Assembly (NCBI GenBank): GCA_040414865.1
Contig: JBEDUR010000133.1
Location: 1-64,000, forward strand
Direction: 5' to 3'
Origin: Palsa-461 sp040414865
GTDB taxonomy: Bacteria; Actinomycetota; Acidimicrobiia; Acidimicrobiales; RAAP-2
Length of the DNA: 64,000 nt
The position numbers were made by a program, and so were the translations under genes. Shown here one piece after another: positions 8,339-21,840 of the stretch (within the stretch, counting starts at the first letter, position 1; every line of letters starts with the position of its first letter). The notes beneath the pieces are model-generated. The model had not been told where the DNA came from. It searched no databases and saw nothing but the letters and a program-made list of their open reading frames with translations.

Positions 8339-8380
8339 GGACCCTTGACTCGCCGGGTCCGGTTCTTTAACCTTTTTTCG
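8339..8380 (+). terminator. Candidate attenuating terminator between rplL and rpoB
   Basis: GGACCC (8339-8344) pairs with GGGTCC (8355-8360) across a 10-base loop, followed by TTCTTTAACCTTTTTT. The stem is short, which fits partial termination as known between rplL and rpoB in other bacteria. Confidence 0.4.
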
Positions 8381-8432
8381 AGCCCGCGGGGGCCGATCGG
8401 CTAGCCCGTCTGGGGTGGCGCGACCCAAGGGG

Positions 8433-8460
8433 TTGTATTTTTCTGCGTCTCCGCTAAACT
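8433..8460 (+). promoter_or_regulatory. Candidate rpoB promoter
   Basis: TTGTAT (8433-8438), 16-base spacer, TAAACT (8455-8460). The surrounding bases are unusually A/T-rich for this genome. It sits downstream of the attenuator-like hairpin. Confidence 0.5.
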
Positions 8461-8632
8461 ATCGGGTTGCCGTGCCCAACCCTTGGTTCGTGTCCATTTC
8501 GATGCGGCCGCGCGCGTCACGGCTCCGCCCTGGCCACCCGCGTCCCCTTCACCCTCGCTCCGGAGTCGCGCCCCGGAGGCGTCTCGCATTCCCCGTCTCA
8601 TCAGTCAGCACCCAACCTGGAGGAGTAGGCCG

Positions 8633-11600
8633 TTGCCCGCACGGTCCCGCAGCCCCGAACGCGTTTCCTTCGCCAACATCGATGAGGCCCTCACCCTTCC
8701 GGACCTGATCGCCGTCCAGCGTGACTCGTTCCAGTGGTTCTTGGACAAGGGTCTCGCCGAGGCCTTCGGCGACATCAGCCCGATCGAGGACTTCACCGGC
8801 CAGCTGAGTCTGGAGCTGGAGTTCGACCCCACCGACGGCGACTTGCGGCCACCGCCCAAGTTCTCGGTGGAGGAGTGCAAAGAGAAGGACATGACTTATG
8901 CCGCCCCGGTCTTCGTCCGGGCGCGCTTCTTGAACGCCACCACCGGCGAGATCAAGGAGCAGACGGTCTTCATGGGGGACTTCCCGATGATGACCGACCG
9001 GGGCACCTTCATCGTCAACGGCACCGAGCGTGTCGTGGTGAGCCAGCTGGTCCGCTCGCCGGGCGTCATCTTCCAGCCCGGCCGAGACGCCAAGACCATC
9101 TTCACCGGCACCATTCACCCCTACCGGGGCGAGTGGATCGAGCTCGACATCGAGGCCAAGCCGTCGCGCGACGTCACTGCTGGTGCCCGCGTGGCCCGCA
9201 AGCGCCGGCTCTCCCTCTTCGTACTCCTCCGGGCGCTCGGCTACGGGGAAGACGAGTTCCTCGAGCGCTTCGTCCGGCATTTCGACTTCCTGGAAGGCCA
9301 GTGGGAGAAGGAGCGGACGCTCGCGCCCAGCCGTGAGGAGGCGCTGCTCGAGATCTACAAGCGAGCCCGACCCGGCGAGCCGCTCTCGGTCGAGGCCGCC
9401 CGCCAGTACTTCGAGAACGCGTTCTTCAACCCCAAGCGCTACGACCTGACCCGAGTCGGCCGCTACAAGCTCAACCGCAAGCTCGGTCCGGAGATCGAGC
9501 GGATCAGCGAGCTCTTCGAGATCGACCTGGAGCGGCCCGCGCCCGACCAGAGCGTGCTCAGCCCGTCCGAGATCCTGGCCGCCGCCACCTACATGCTGCA
9601 CCTCGCCCTGCACATGGCCGACGGCGACTCGACCTACCGGATCGACGACCAGGATCACTTCGCCAACCGGCGGGTGCGCTCGGTCGGCGAGCTGATCCAG
9701 AACCAGGTTCGGGTCGGGCTGTCGCGGATGGAGCGGGTGGTCCGGGAGCGCATGACCACTCAGGACGTGGAGGCCATCACCCCCCAGACCCTCATCAACA
9801 TTCGCCCGGTGGTCGCCGCCGTAAAGGAGTTCTTCGGTACCAGCCAGCTGAGCCAGTTCATGGACCAGGTCAACCCGCTCTCCGGCCTGGCCCACAAGCG
9901 CCGGCTCTCGGCGCTCGGGCCCGGCGGGCTCTCCCGGGAGCGGGCCGGCTTCGAGGTGCGGGACGTCCACAGTTCCCACTACGGGCGGATGTGCCCGATC
10001 GAGACCCCCGAGGGACCGAACATCGGCCTGATCGGCGCCCTGGCCACCTACGCGCGGGTGAACGAGTACGGCTTCATCGAGACCCCCTACCGCAGGGTGG
10101 TCGACGGGAAGGTCACCGACGAGGTCGTGTACCTGGCCGCCGATGAAGAGGAAGAGCACGTCATCGCCCAGGCCAATGCGCCGTTGGACGACGCCGGCAA
10201 CTTCAGCGAGGACCGCATCCTGGTGCGGCGCGGCCCGCAGGGCACCGGCGTCCGGGTCGGAGTGGCCACCACCACCTACGGCACCACCAGCGAAATCGAC
10301 TTCGTGCCGCCGTCCGAGGTGGACCTGATGGACGTCTCGCCGAAGCAGATCGTCTCGGTCTCCACCGCCCTGATCCCCTTCGTCGAGCACGACGATGCCA
10401 ACCGGGCCCTGATGGGCGCCAACATGCAGAAGCAGGCGGTGCCGCTGGTCGTCCCGGAGGCGCCTTACATCGGCACCGGCGTCGAGGGCCGGGCCGCCCG
10501 TGACGCCGGCGACGTCATCGCCGCCGAGGGGGAGGGAACCGTCGTCGAGGTTTCCGGCGACCAGATCGTGGTCGACTACCGACCGGGTCAGAAAGACCGG
10601 TTGGGCCAGAACCTGGGTCGCAAGATCTACCGGCTGGCCAAGTTCCGCCGGTCCAACCAGAACACCTGCATCAACCAGAAGCCCCTCGTGAGCGAGGGCC
10701 AGGGAGTGGCCGTCGGCGAACTGCTGGCCGACGGACCCTCCACCCACAACGGCGAGTTGGCCCTGGGGAAGAACCTCCTCGTCGCGTTCATGCCCTGGGA
10801 GGGCTACAACTACGAGGACGCCATCATCCTCTCGGAGCGCCTGGTGCGCGACGACGTGCTCACCTCGATCCACATCGAAGAGCACGAGGTGGACGCCCGG
10901 GACACCAAGCTCGGGGCCGAGGAGATCACCCGGGACATCCCCAACCTCTCCGAGGAGATCCTGGCCGACCTGGACGAGCGGGGCATCATCCGCATCGGGG
11001 CCGAGGTGGGCCCCGGCGACGTCCTGGTCGGCAAGGTCACCCCGAAGGGCGAGACCGAGCAGACCCCCGAGGAGCGCCTGCTCCGGGCGATCTTCGGCGA
11101 GAAGGCCCGCGAGGTTCGGGACACCAGCCTGAAGGTCCCCCACGGGGAGGAGGGCAAGGTCATCGACGTCCGGGTCTTCTCACGCGACAGCTCGCACGAG
11201 CTGCCTCCCGGGGTGAACGAGCTGGTCCGGGTGTATGTAGCCCAGAAGCGCAAGATCTCCGAGGGTGACAAGCTCGCCGGCCGTCACGGGAACAAGGGGG
11301 TCATCTCCAAGATCCTGCCGATGGAGGACATGCCGTACCTGGCCGACGGCACCCCGGTCGACATCATCTTGAACCCCCTGGGCGTCCCGTCCCGGATGAA
11401 CGTCGGCCAGGTGCTCGAGTCCCACCTGGGCTACGCCGCCCGATTCGGCTGGAACGGCGAGACGGCCGAGGCCGACGCGGGCACGAGCGGCCGTGAGGAC
11501 GGGATCGTCCGCAAGACCCGGCCCCGCACCATGCCGGCCAGCTGGATCGCCACGCCGGTGTTCGACGGAGCCCACTGGGACGAGGAGGAGGAGGCCGGCC

Positions 11601-12219
11601 ATCACCAGACCATCAAGGGCCTCTTCAGCGAGCTCCGTCCCGACGCGGCCGACGGCCACGTGCAGATCGGGACCGACGGCAAGGCCAGGCTGTACAACGG
11701 CCGGACCGGCGAGCCCTACGACAACCCGGTGTCGGTCGGCTACGTCTACATCCTGAAGCTGGCCCACCTGGTCGACGACAAGATCCACGCTCGCTCGACC
11801 GGGCCCTACTCGATGATCACCCAGCAGCCCCTCGGTGGGAAGGCCCAGTTCGGCGGGCAGCGGTTCGGGGAGATGGAGGTATGGGCGCTCGAGGCCTTCG
11901 GTGCCGCCTACGCCCTCCAGGAGCTGCTCACCATCAAGTCCGACGACGTCCTCGGCCGGGTCAAGGTGTACGAGGCGATCGTGAAGGGCGAGAACATCCC
12001 CGAGCCCGGGATCCCCGAGAGCTTCAAGGTGCTCATCAAGGAAATGCAGTCCCTGTGCCTCGACGTCGACGTGCTCTCGGTCACCGGCGAGGAGATCGAG
12101 ATGCACGAGCTTGACGAGGACGTGTTCCGCACGGCCGAGGAGCTGGGCATCGACATCAGCCGGCCCGAGCGCGGGTCGGACGAGGAGGACGAGCGGCGCG
12201 CCGCGGAGAGGAGTTTCTC

Positions 12220-12223
<4 letters not shown>
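8633..12223 (+). CDS. rpoB: DNA-directed RNA polymerase subunit beta
   Basis: 1196 residues. The start is TTG at 8633: GGAGGAG at 8619-8625 is ideally spaced, and the protein then begins MPARSRSPERVSFANID as in actinobacterial beta subunits. The longer frame from 8483 lacks this support. The rifampicin-binding cluster reads SQLSQFMDQVNPLSG then HKRRLSALGPGGLSRERAG. The C-terminal clamp has GGKAQFGGQRFGEMEVWALEA. The key Asp, His and Ser of the drug pocket are present, but the residue after FMDQ is Val (E. coli 518 is Asn). The stop overlaps the rpoC start (TTGA). Confidence 0.97.
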
Positions 12224-16239
<4,016 letters not shown>

Positions 16240-16345
16240 GGTCGGTAGGCCGCAGGAGGCCCGAGGGTCAGGCTGCCCGGCCCGGGGTCACCCGGTCTCC
16301 GCATGGCGCGATGGGCCGGTGTCGGTCGGCCGCGCTCGGAGCTCC

Positions 16346-16354
16346 TGGTAGAAT
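16346..16354 (+). promoter_or_regulatory. Candidate extended -10 promoter of the str genes
   Basis: TGG-TAGAAT in the 246-base gap between rpoC and rpsL matches an extended -10 (TGnTATAAT). A recognisable -35 is lacking. The predicted leader to rpsL is about 125 bases. Confidence 0.4.
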
Positions 16355-16485
16355 GATGTGGTTCGCGGGAGCGTCCGCCTTCGGGTGTTGTGCCTGGTGG
16401 CGGCGTTCCGTAACATCGCTGTGCTTTGCGTCCGGTCGCGGCTCGAACGCAAGCATCCCAAACGTTCACTCGACGAGGTAGGCGC

Positions 16486-16857
16486 GTGCCGACGATCGCC
16501 CAGCTGGTGCGGAACGGGCGCCAGACCAAGGACACCAAGACCAAGACCCCGGCGCTCAAGGGCGCGCCTCAGCGGCGGGGTGTCTGCACGCGCGTCTACA
16601 CGTTCACCCCGAAGAAGCCGAACTCGGCCCTGCGCAAGGTGGCTCGGGTCCGTCTGACGAGCGGGGTGGAGATCACCGCTTACATCCCTGGAGTCGGGCA
16701 CAACCTCCAGGAGCACTCGATCGTGCTCGTGCGGGGAGGCCGTGTCCGGGACCTGCCCGGGGTTCGCTACAAGGTCATCCGTGGTGCGCTGGACGCCTCG
16801 GGAGTGCGCGAGCGCGCCCAGGCTCGCAGCCGCTACGGCGCAAAGAAGGAGTCCTAG
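16486..16857 (+). CDS. rpsL: 30S ribosomal protein S12
   Basis: 123 residues. I use the GTG at 16486, which gives the family start PTIAQLVRNGR; the longer frame adds a non-homologous extension. The decoding loops are TPKKPNSALRK (Lys43 kept) and GGRVRDLPGVRY. The position equal to Lys88 of M. tuberculosis (Lys87/88 of E. coli) is Arg here, encoded CGG at 16747-16749. S12 monitors the codon-anticodon helix and is the classic site of streptomycin resistance. The stop overlaps the rpsG GTG by one base. Confidence 0.97.
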   Translation: MPTIAQLVRNGRQTKDTKTKTPALKGAPQRRGVCTRVYTFTPKKPNSALRKVARVRLTSGVEITAYIPGVGHNLQEHSIVLVRGGRVRDLPGVRYKVIRGALDASGVRERAQARSRYGAKKES

Positions 16858-17327
16858 TGCCACGCAACGGCCCCGCCCAGCGCCGCGAGCTTCCCCCCGA
16901 CCCCGTCTACCGTTCGGTCCTGGTCACCCAGGTGGTGAACAAGGTCCTCTCCCGGGGCAAGCGGACCCTGTCCGAGCACATCGTCTACTCGGCCCTCGAC
17001 CTGGTCTCGGAGCGGGGCGGCTCGGACCCGATCGCCTCGCTCAAGCGGGCCATCGAGAACACGCGCCCCGAGCTCGAGGTCAAGAGCCGCCGGGTCGGCG
17101 GAGCCACGTACCAGGTCCCGGTCGAAGTCCGGCCCCGCCGGGCGACCACCCTGGCCATCCGTTGGCTGGTCGGCTACGCCAGGCAGCGTCGGGACAAGAC
17201 GATGGCCGAGCGGTTGGCCGGCGAGATCCTCGACGCCTCGAACGGAGTGGGCAACGCCGTGAAGCGGCGCGAGGACATGCACAAGATGGCCGAGTCCAAC
17301 AAGGCCTTCGCCCACTACCGCTGGTAG
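16857..17327 (+). CDS. rpsG: 30S ribosomal protein S7
   Basis: 156 residues from a GTG that shares one base with the rpsL stop. It matches S7 throughout, with YRSVLVTQVVNKVLSRGKR near the N-terminus and QVPVEVRPRRATTLAIRWLV centrally, ending HKMAESNKAFAHYRW. S7 nucleates assembly of the 30S head and binds 16S rRNA at the mRNA exit side. Confidence 0.97.
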   Translation: MPRNGPAQRRELPPDPVYRSVLVTQVVNKVLSRGKRTLSEHIVYSALDLVSERGGSDPIASLKRAIENTRPELEVKSRRVGGATYQVPVEVRPRRATTLAIRWLVGYARQRRDKTMAERLAGEILDASNGVGNAVKRREDMHKMAESNKAFAHYRW

Positions 17328-17351
17328 TTCCCCGCACCGAAGAAGAGCATC

Positions 17352-19448
17352 ATGGCTGATCCCCTTCCGATCCGCGAATTTCCGCTTGCTCGGACCCGAA
17401 ACATCGGGATCATGGCGCACATCGACGCGGGCAAGACGACGACCACCGAGCGGATCCTCTACTACACCGGCCGCAACTACAAGATGGGCGAGGTCCACGA
17501 GGGCGCCGCCACCATGGACTGGATGGTCCAGGAACAAGAGCGCGGCATCACGATCACCTCGGCCGCCACGACCTGCCGCTGGCGCGACACCTGGATCAAC
17601 ATCATCGACACCCCCGGCCACGTCGACTTCACGGTCGAGGTCGAGCGGTCGCTGCGCGTCCTGGACGGAGCCGTGGCGATCTTCGACGCGGTGGCGGGAG
17701 TCGAACCGCAGACCGAGACGGTGTGGCGGCAGGCCAACAAGTACCGGGTCCCCCGCATTTGCTTCGTGAACAAGATGGACCGGGTCGGAGCCGACTTCGG
17801 CCGGACCGTCGAGATGATCCGGGACCGCCTTGACGCCCTGCCGGCGGTCGTCCAGCTCCCGGTCGGGGTGGAGGCCGGGTTCAGGGGAGTGGTCGATCTC
17901 CTGGAGCAGACCGCCCTCGTCTGGGAGGACGGCATGGGGGAGCAGTGGTCCGAGACCGAGATCCCCGCCGAGCTTGCCCGTTCGGCCGAAGAGGCACGCC
18001 ACCAGCTGATCGACGTGCTCAGCAACTTCGATGACTCGATCATGGAGAAGTACCTGGCCGACGAGAAGATCACCGGCGACGATCTGCGCAGTTCGCTGCG
18101 CCAGGCGACGCTCGAGTCTCAGGTGGTGCCGGTCCTCTGCGGTTCGGCCTTCAAGAACAAAGGCGTCCAGCCGATGCTCGACGCGGTGGTGGACTATCTC
18201 CCGAGCCCGCTCGACCTGCCGCCGACCGAGGGCACGATCCCGGGGAGCGACATGGTGGACCTGCGGACGCCCGAGGACGACGCTCCCTTCTCCGCCTTGG
18301 CCTTCAAGATCATGACCGACCCCTACGTGGGCAAGCTCACCTACCTGCGCGTGTACTCGGGCACCCTGCGCAAGGGGGGCACCGTCGTCAACTCGACCAA
18401 GGCCAAGCGGGAGCGGGTCGGCCGCCTGCTCCAGATGCACGCCAACCACCGGGAGGACAAAGACGCCATCTTCTCGGGCGACATCGTGGCTGCGGTCGGT
18501 CTCAAGGTCACCTCGACCGGGGACACCCTGTGCGACCCGGCTCACCCGATCCTGCTCGAGGCCCTGGTCTTCCCCGAGCCGGTCATCCACGTGGCGGTCG
18601 AGCCCAAGACCAAGGCCGACCAGGACAAGCTGTCCCGGGCGCTGTTCAGCCTGTCCGAGGAGGATCCGACCTTCCGGGTTCGCACCGACGAAGAGACCGG
18701 CCAGACGGTCATCTCGGGCATGGGCGAGCTGCACCTCGAGGTCCTGGTCGACCGGATGCTGCGGGAGTTCAGCGTCGATGCCAATGTGGGCAAGCCGCAG
18801 GTGGCCTACCGGGAGACCATCCGCCGGGCGGTCCGGAACGTTCCCGGCCGCTACGTGCGTCAGACCGGTGGCCGGGGCCAGTACGGCCATGCCGTCATCA
18901 ACCTGGAGCCCACCGGTCCCGGCGGTGGCTACGAGTTCGTGGACAAGATCACCGGAGGGGCCATCCCCAAGGAGTACATCCCCTCGGTCGACGCCGGGAT
19001 CCAGGAGGCCCTCACCTCGGGGGTCCTGGCCGGGTACCCGACCGTGGACGTCCGGGTGACTCTGGTCGACGGCTCCTACCACGAGGTCGACTCCTCGGAG
19101 ATGGCCTACAAGATCGCCGGGTCCATGGCCGTGAAGGAGGCTGCCCGCCAGGCCGGGCCCGTGCTCTTGGAGCCGGTGATGGCGGTCGAGGCGGTGACCC
19201 CCGAGGAGTACATGGGCGACGTCATGGGGGACCTCTCAGCCCGCCGGGGCCGGGTCGAAGGCATCGAACAGCGCGGGAACAGCCAGGTGGTGCGGGCACA
19301 GGTACCGCTGGCAGAGATGTTCGGCTACGCTACCGATCTGCGTTCTCGCACGCAGGGCCGGGCCACGTACACGATGCAGTTCGAGGCCTACAGCGAGGTG
19401 CCCGAGTCGATCTCCCGTGAGATCGTTGCCCGGGCCCGCGGGGAGTAG
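17352..19448 (+). CDS. fusA: Elongation factor G
   Basis: 698 residues, normal length. The GTPase motifs are AHIDAGKTTTTERIL (P-loop), ERGITITSA (switch I end), DTPGHVDF and NKMD. The C-terminal domains include GGRGQYGHAVI and YATDLRSRTQGR. EF-G catalyses ribosomal translocation and, with RRF, recycling. It sits 24 bases after rpsG in the standard str order. Confidence 0.98.
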   Translation: MADPLPIREFPLARTRNIGIMAHIDAGKTTTTERILYYTGRNYKMGEVHEGAATMDWMVQEQERGITITSAATTCRWRDTWINIIDTPGHVDFTVEVERSLRVLDGAVAIFDAVAGVEPQTETVWRQANKYRVPRICFVNKMDRVGADFGRTVEMIRDRLDALPAVVQLPVGVEAGFRGVVDLLEQTALVWEDGMGEQWSETEIPAELARSAEEARHQLIDVLSNFDDSIMEKYLADEKITGDDLRSSLRQATLESQVVPVLCGSAFKNKGVQPMLDAVVDYLPSPLDLPPTEGTIPGSDMVDLRTPEDDAPFSALAFKIMTDPYVGKLTYLRVYSGTLRKGGTVVNSTKAKRERVGRLLQMHANHREDKDAIFSGDIVAAVGLKVTSTGDTLCDPAHPILLEALVFPEPVIHVAVEPKTKADQDKLSRALFSLSEEDPTFRVRTDEETGQTVISGMGELHLEVLVDRMLREFSVDANVGKPQVAYRETIRRAVRNVPGRYVRQTGGRGQYGHAVINLEPTGPGGGYEFVDKITGGAIPKEYIPSVDAGIQEALTSGVLAGYPTVDVRVTLVDGSYHEVDSSEMAYKIAGSMAVKEAARQAGPVLLEPVMAVEAVTPEEYMGDVMGDLSARRGRVEGIEQRGNSQVVRAQVPLAEMFGYATDLRSRTQGRATYTMQFEAYSEVPESISREIVARARGE

Positions 19449-19545
19449 GGCTCGGTCCCCGAAGGCGACACACACAAGGGCGACGGGTGATCGTCGCGGC
19501 GGGTCGGGATTGGATCCGCCCTAGAGCAGGAGCAGTCCACCAGAC

Positions 19546-20733
19546 ATGGCCAAGCAGAAGTTCGAGCGGACGAAGCCCCACGTAAACGTGGGCACGATGG
19601 GCCACATCGACCACGGCAAGACCACGCTGACAGCTGCCATCACCAAGGTGCTCGCCGAGGCCAACCCCAACACCCAGTTCACCTCGTTCGATCAGATCGA
19701 CAAGGCACCAGAAGAGAAGCAGCGGGGCATCACGATCACGATCGCCCACGTCGAGTACGAGACGCCCAACCGGCACTACGCCCACGTCGACATGCCGGGC
19801 CACGCCGACTACATCAAGAACATGATCACCGGCGCCGCCCAGGTGGACGGGGCCATCCTCGTGGTCTCGGCGGCCGACGGCCCGATGCCCCAGACCCGTG
19901 AGCACGTCGTCTTGGCCCGCCAGGTTGGCGTGCCCTCGATCGTCGTCGCCCTGAACAAGGCCGACATGGTTGACGACGAGGAGTTGCTCGACCTGGTCGA
20001 GCTGGAGGTCCGCGAGCTGCTGAACGAGTACGAGTTCCCGGGCGACGACACTCCGGTTGTCAGGGTGTCGGCGCTCAAGGCGCTCGAGGGCGACCCCGAG
20101 TGGACGCCCAAGATCGACGAGCTGATGGAGGCGGTCGACAGCTTCATCCCCGAGCCCGCTCGGATCGTGGACCGGCCTTTCCAGATGCCGATCGAAGACG
20201 TCATGTCGATCACCGGACGGGGCACGGTGGTGACCGGCAAGATCGAGCAGGGGGTCATCCACGTCGGCGACGACGTCGAGATCGTCGGGCTGCGCGAAAC
20301 CCAGAAGTCGGTGGTCACCGGAGTCGAGATGTTCCGCAAGCTGCTCGATGAGGGCCAGGCCGGGGACAACGTCGGCCTCCTCTTGCGGGGCATTCGCAAG
20401 GAGGAGGTCGAGCGCGGGCAGGTCGTCTGCAAGCCCGGCTCGATCACCCCGCACACCAACTTCGAGGCGAACGTCTACATCCTGACCAAGGAGGAGGGCG
20501 GTCGTCACAAGCCCTTCTTCAACAACTACCGGCCGCAGTTCTACTTCCGGACGACGGACGTGACCGGGGCCATCCAGCTCCCGTCGGGGACCGAGATGGT
20601 CATGCCCGGCGACACGACCGAGATGACTGTGGAGCTGGGCAAGCCGATCGCCATGGACGAGGGCCTGCGCTTCGCCATCCGAGAGGGTGGTCGCACGGTC
20701 GGTGCCGGGCGGGTCACCAAGATCATCAAGTAA
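19546..20733 (+). CDS. tuf: Elongation factor Tu
   Basis: 395 residues, normal length. Motifs are GHIDHGKTTLTAAI, RGITITIAHVEY, DMPGHADY and NKADMV. Most bacterial EF-Tu proteins read DCPGHADY, so the Cys81 position is Met here. The kirromycin-contact residues I can place (Gln in ARQVGVP, Ala in FAIREGGRTVGAG) are the sensitive type. The 97-base gap after fusA contains a ribosome site (AGCAGGAGCAG) but no clear promoter. Confidence 0.98.
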   Translation: MAKQKFERTKPHVNVGTMGHIDHGKTTLTAAITKVLAEANPNTQFTSFDQIDKAPEEKQRGITITIAHVEYETPNRHYAHVDMPGHADYIKNMITGAAQVDGAILVVSAADGPMPQTREHVVLARQVGVPSIVVALNKADMVDDEELLDLVELEVRELLNEYEFPGDDTPVVRVSALKALEGDPEWTPKIDELMEAVDSFIPEPARIVDRPFQMPIEDVMSITGRGTVVTGKIEQGVIHVGDDVEIVGLRETQKSVVTGVEMFRKLLDEGQAGDNVGLLLRGIRKEEVERGQVVCKPGSITPHTNFEANVYILTKEEGGRHKPFFNNYRPQFYFRTTDVTGAIQLPSGTEMVMPGDTTEMTVELGKPIAMDEGLRFAIREGGRTVGAGRVTKIIK

Positions 20734-20753
20734 GCGGTCGGAGGACACTCGCC

Positions 20754-21080
20754 ATGCCCGATGGCCCGCGCCAGAAGATCAGGATTCGGCTCAAGGCCTA
20801 CGACCACGAGGTCCTCGACCAGTCGACCGAGAAGATCGTCCAGACCGTGCTGCGCACACAAGCCAAGGTCCAGGGGCCGGTGCCGTTGCCCACGGACAAG
20901 CACCGCTATACGGTGATCCGCTCACCGCACAAGTACAAGGACTCGCGCGAGCACTTCGAGATGCGGGTGCACAAGCGCCTTGTCGACATCGTCGAGCACA
21001 CCCCCAAGACAGTCGACTCCCTGCAGCGGCTGGACCTCCCGGCCGGGGTGTTCATCGAGATCAAGATTCAGAACGCCTGA
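20754..21080 (+). CDS. rpsJ: 30S ribosomal protein S10
   Basis: 108 residues, ATG. It has the S10 signature KIRIRLKAYDHEVLDQSTEKIV, SPHKYKDSREHFEMRVHKR and the C-terminal VFIEIKIQ. S10 (NusE) also pairs with NusB and NusG in transcription complexes. It lies 20 bases after tuf. Normally rplC follows at once, but here a hairpin and three unrelated genes intervene, and rplC starts only at 23405. Confidence 0.97.
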   Translation: MPDGPRQKIRIRLKAYDHEVLDQSTEKIVQTVLRTQAKVQGPVPLPTDKHRYTVIRSPHKYKDSREHFEMRVHKRLVDIVEHTPKTVDSLQRLDLPAGVFIEIKIQNA

Positions 21081-21084
21081 CCCG

Positions 21085-21112
21085 TCTCTTCGTAGCCGAT
21101 AGCTACGAGAGA
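21085..21112 (+). terminator. Strong hairpin directly after rpsJ
   Basis: The left arm TCTCTTCGTAGC (21085-21096) pairs with GCTACGAGAGA (21102-21112) across 5 bases, giving 11 base pairs with one bulged T. It begins 4 bases past the rpsJ stop. No T-run follows, so it may be a weak terminator or an RNA 3'-end protector that separates tuf-rpsJ transcripts from the island genes. Confidence 0.45.
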
Positions 21113-21212
21113 CATGTAGCGGTGGTGGCGCAATCGGCTGTCCCGGATCTGCGCGTTCGTGTGGGTCGCCGCCCACTTGCCCGCCTTTGGGACCTATGCA
21201 ACCGTTCGGTTC

Positions 21213-21590
21213 ATGACGGAGCCAGGCAAAGCTGACTTCACGAATGTGATCCCAGTCCTTCCGGCGAGGGACGTGGCCGAGGCCGTGCGCTTCTATGTCG
21301 ATCGTCTTGGGTTCGAAGTGACCTTCCACGAGGGGGACTACGCAGCAGTCCGTCGAGGAGGTGTCGTGCTACACCTGCAGTTTCAGTTCGAGCGGGACTT
21401 CGAAGCTGGCACGGCTGGACAATGCATGCTCCGCCTCTTCGTAGATGACCCAGACCTCCTATTTGACGAATATAAGGATGAGGGTGTCTTCCACGAGGGG
21501 ACGCAACTCAGCGACACCGAATGGGGTACACGAGAGTTCGCGTTCTGGGACCTCAACCACAACGGCCTTACGTTCCTGCGGGACCTCTAA
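21213..21590 (+). CDS. VOC-superfamily protein (glyoxalase/bleomycin-resistance fold)
   Basis: 125 residues from the ATG at 21213. It opens with NVIPVLPARDVAEAVRFYVDRLGFEV, the standard first beta-alpha unit of the vicinal-oxygen-chelate fold, and ends FAFWDLNHNGLTFL, the second-module ending. The family includes dimeric drug-sequestering proteins, glyoxalases and dioxygenases; none can be chosen from sequence alone. Base composition is lower in G+C than the ribosomal genes around it (lines I counted were 47-65 percent), and codon choice is less biased, which suggests acquisition. Confidence 0.8.
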   Translation: MTEPGKADFTNVIPVLPARDVAEAVRFYVDRLGFEVTFHEGDYAAVRRGGVVLHLQFQFERDFEAGTAGQCMLRLFVDDPDLLFDEYKDEGVFHEGTQLSDTEWGTREFAFWDLNHNGLTFLRDL

Positions 21591-21748
21591 TAGCCCACTC
21601 AGAGACGTCCGGAAGTCTCAGCCGAGATGAAGCCAGCGAGGGCAGGTGCTCCTCCGAGAGGCTTCCATTGTCATGTTTCGCACAGTGACCGGCCGTCAAT
21701 GAGCGCCCGTTGTGATTGCTCCCTCCGACCTTGACTGCCTCCGTTGGG

Positions 21749-21765
21749 TGTATCGAACCGATACA
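21749..21765 (+). promoter_or_regulatory. Perfect 7-3-7 inverted repeat, operator-like
   Basis: TGTATCG, three bases, CGATACA. This A/T-containing palindrome lies 76 bases before the PPOX gene and resembles TetR-type operators in size. No regulator gene is adjacent. Confidence 0.45.
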
Positions 21766-21840
21766 ACCCGTCTCGGTAGGGTCGGCGATGTCACTTGCAG
21801 ATCGCAATCGGTTGTGTGGATCCGGTGCGGAGGGAATGGG

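Larger units (their letters stand above)
8313..8632 (+). other. Intergenic region between rplL and rpoB
   Basis: 320 bases without a gene. It contains a short hairpin followed by T-rich bases (8339-8380) and a good candidate promoter (8433-8460), so rpoBC probably has partial read-through from rplJL plus its own promoter. The leader from the promoter to the rpoB start is about 165 bases. I see no further ordered structure by eye. Confidence 0.5.

Noticed and set aside
8483..8632. Upstream extension of rpoB
   Set aside because: No homology and no ribosome site; TTG at 8633 has both.
8549..11143. 864-codon open frame on the minus strand opposite rpoB
   Set aside because: Frame shadow of a GC-rich coding strand; it has no family match and lies wholly inside rpoB.
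16854..19082. 742-codon minus-strand frame opposite rpsG-fusA
   Set aside because: Shadow frame with no family signature; fusA is certain.
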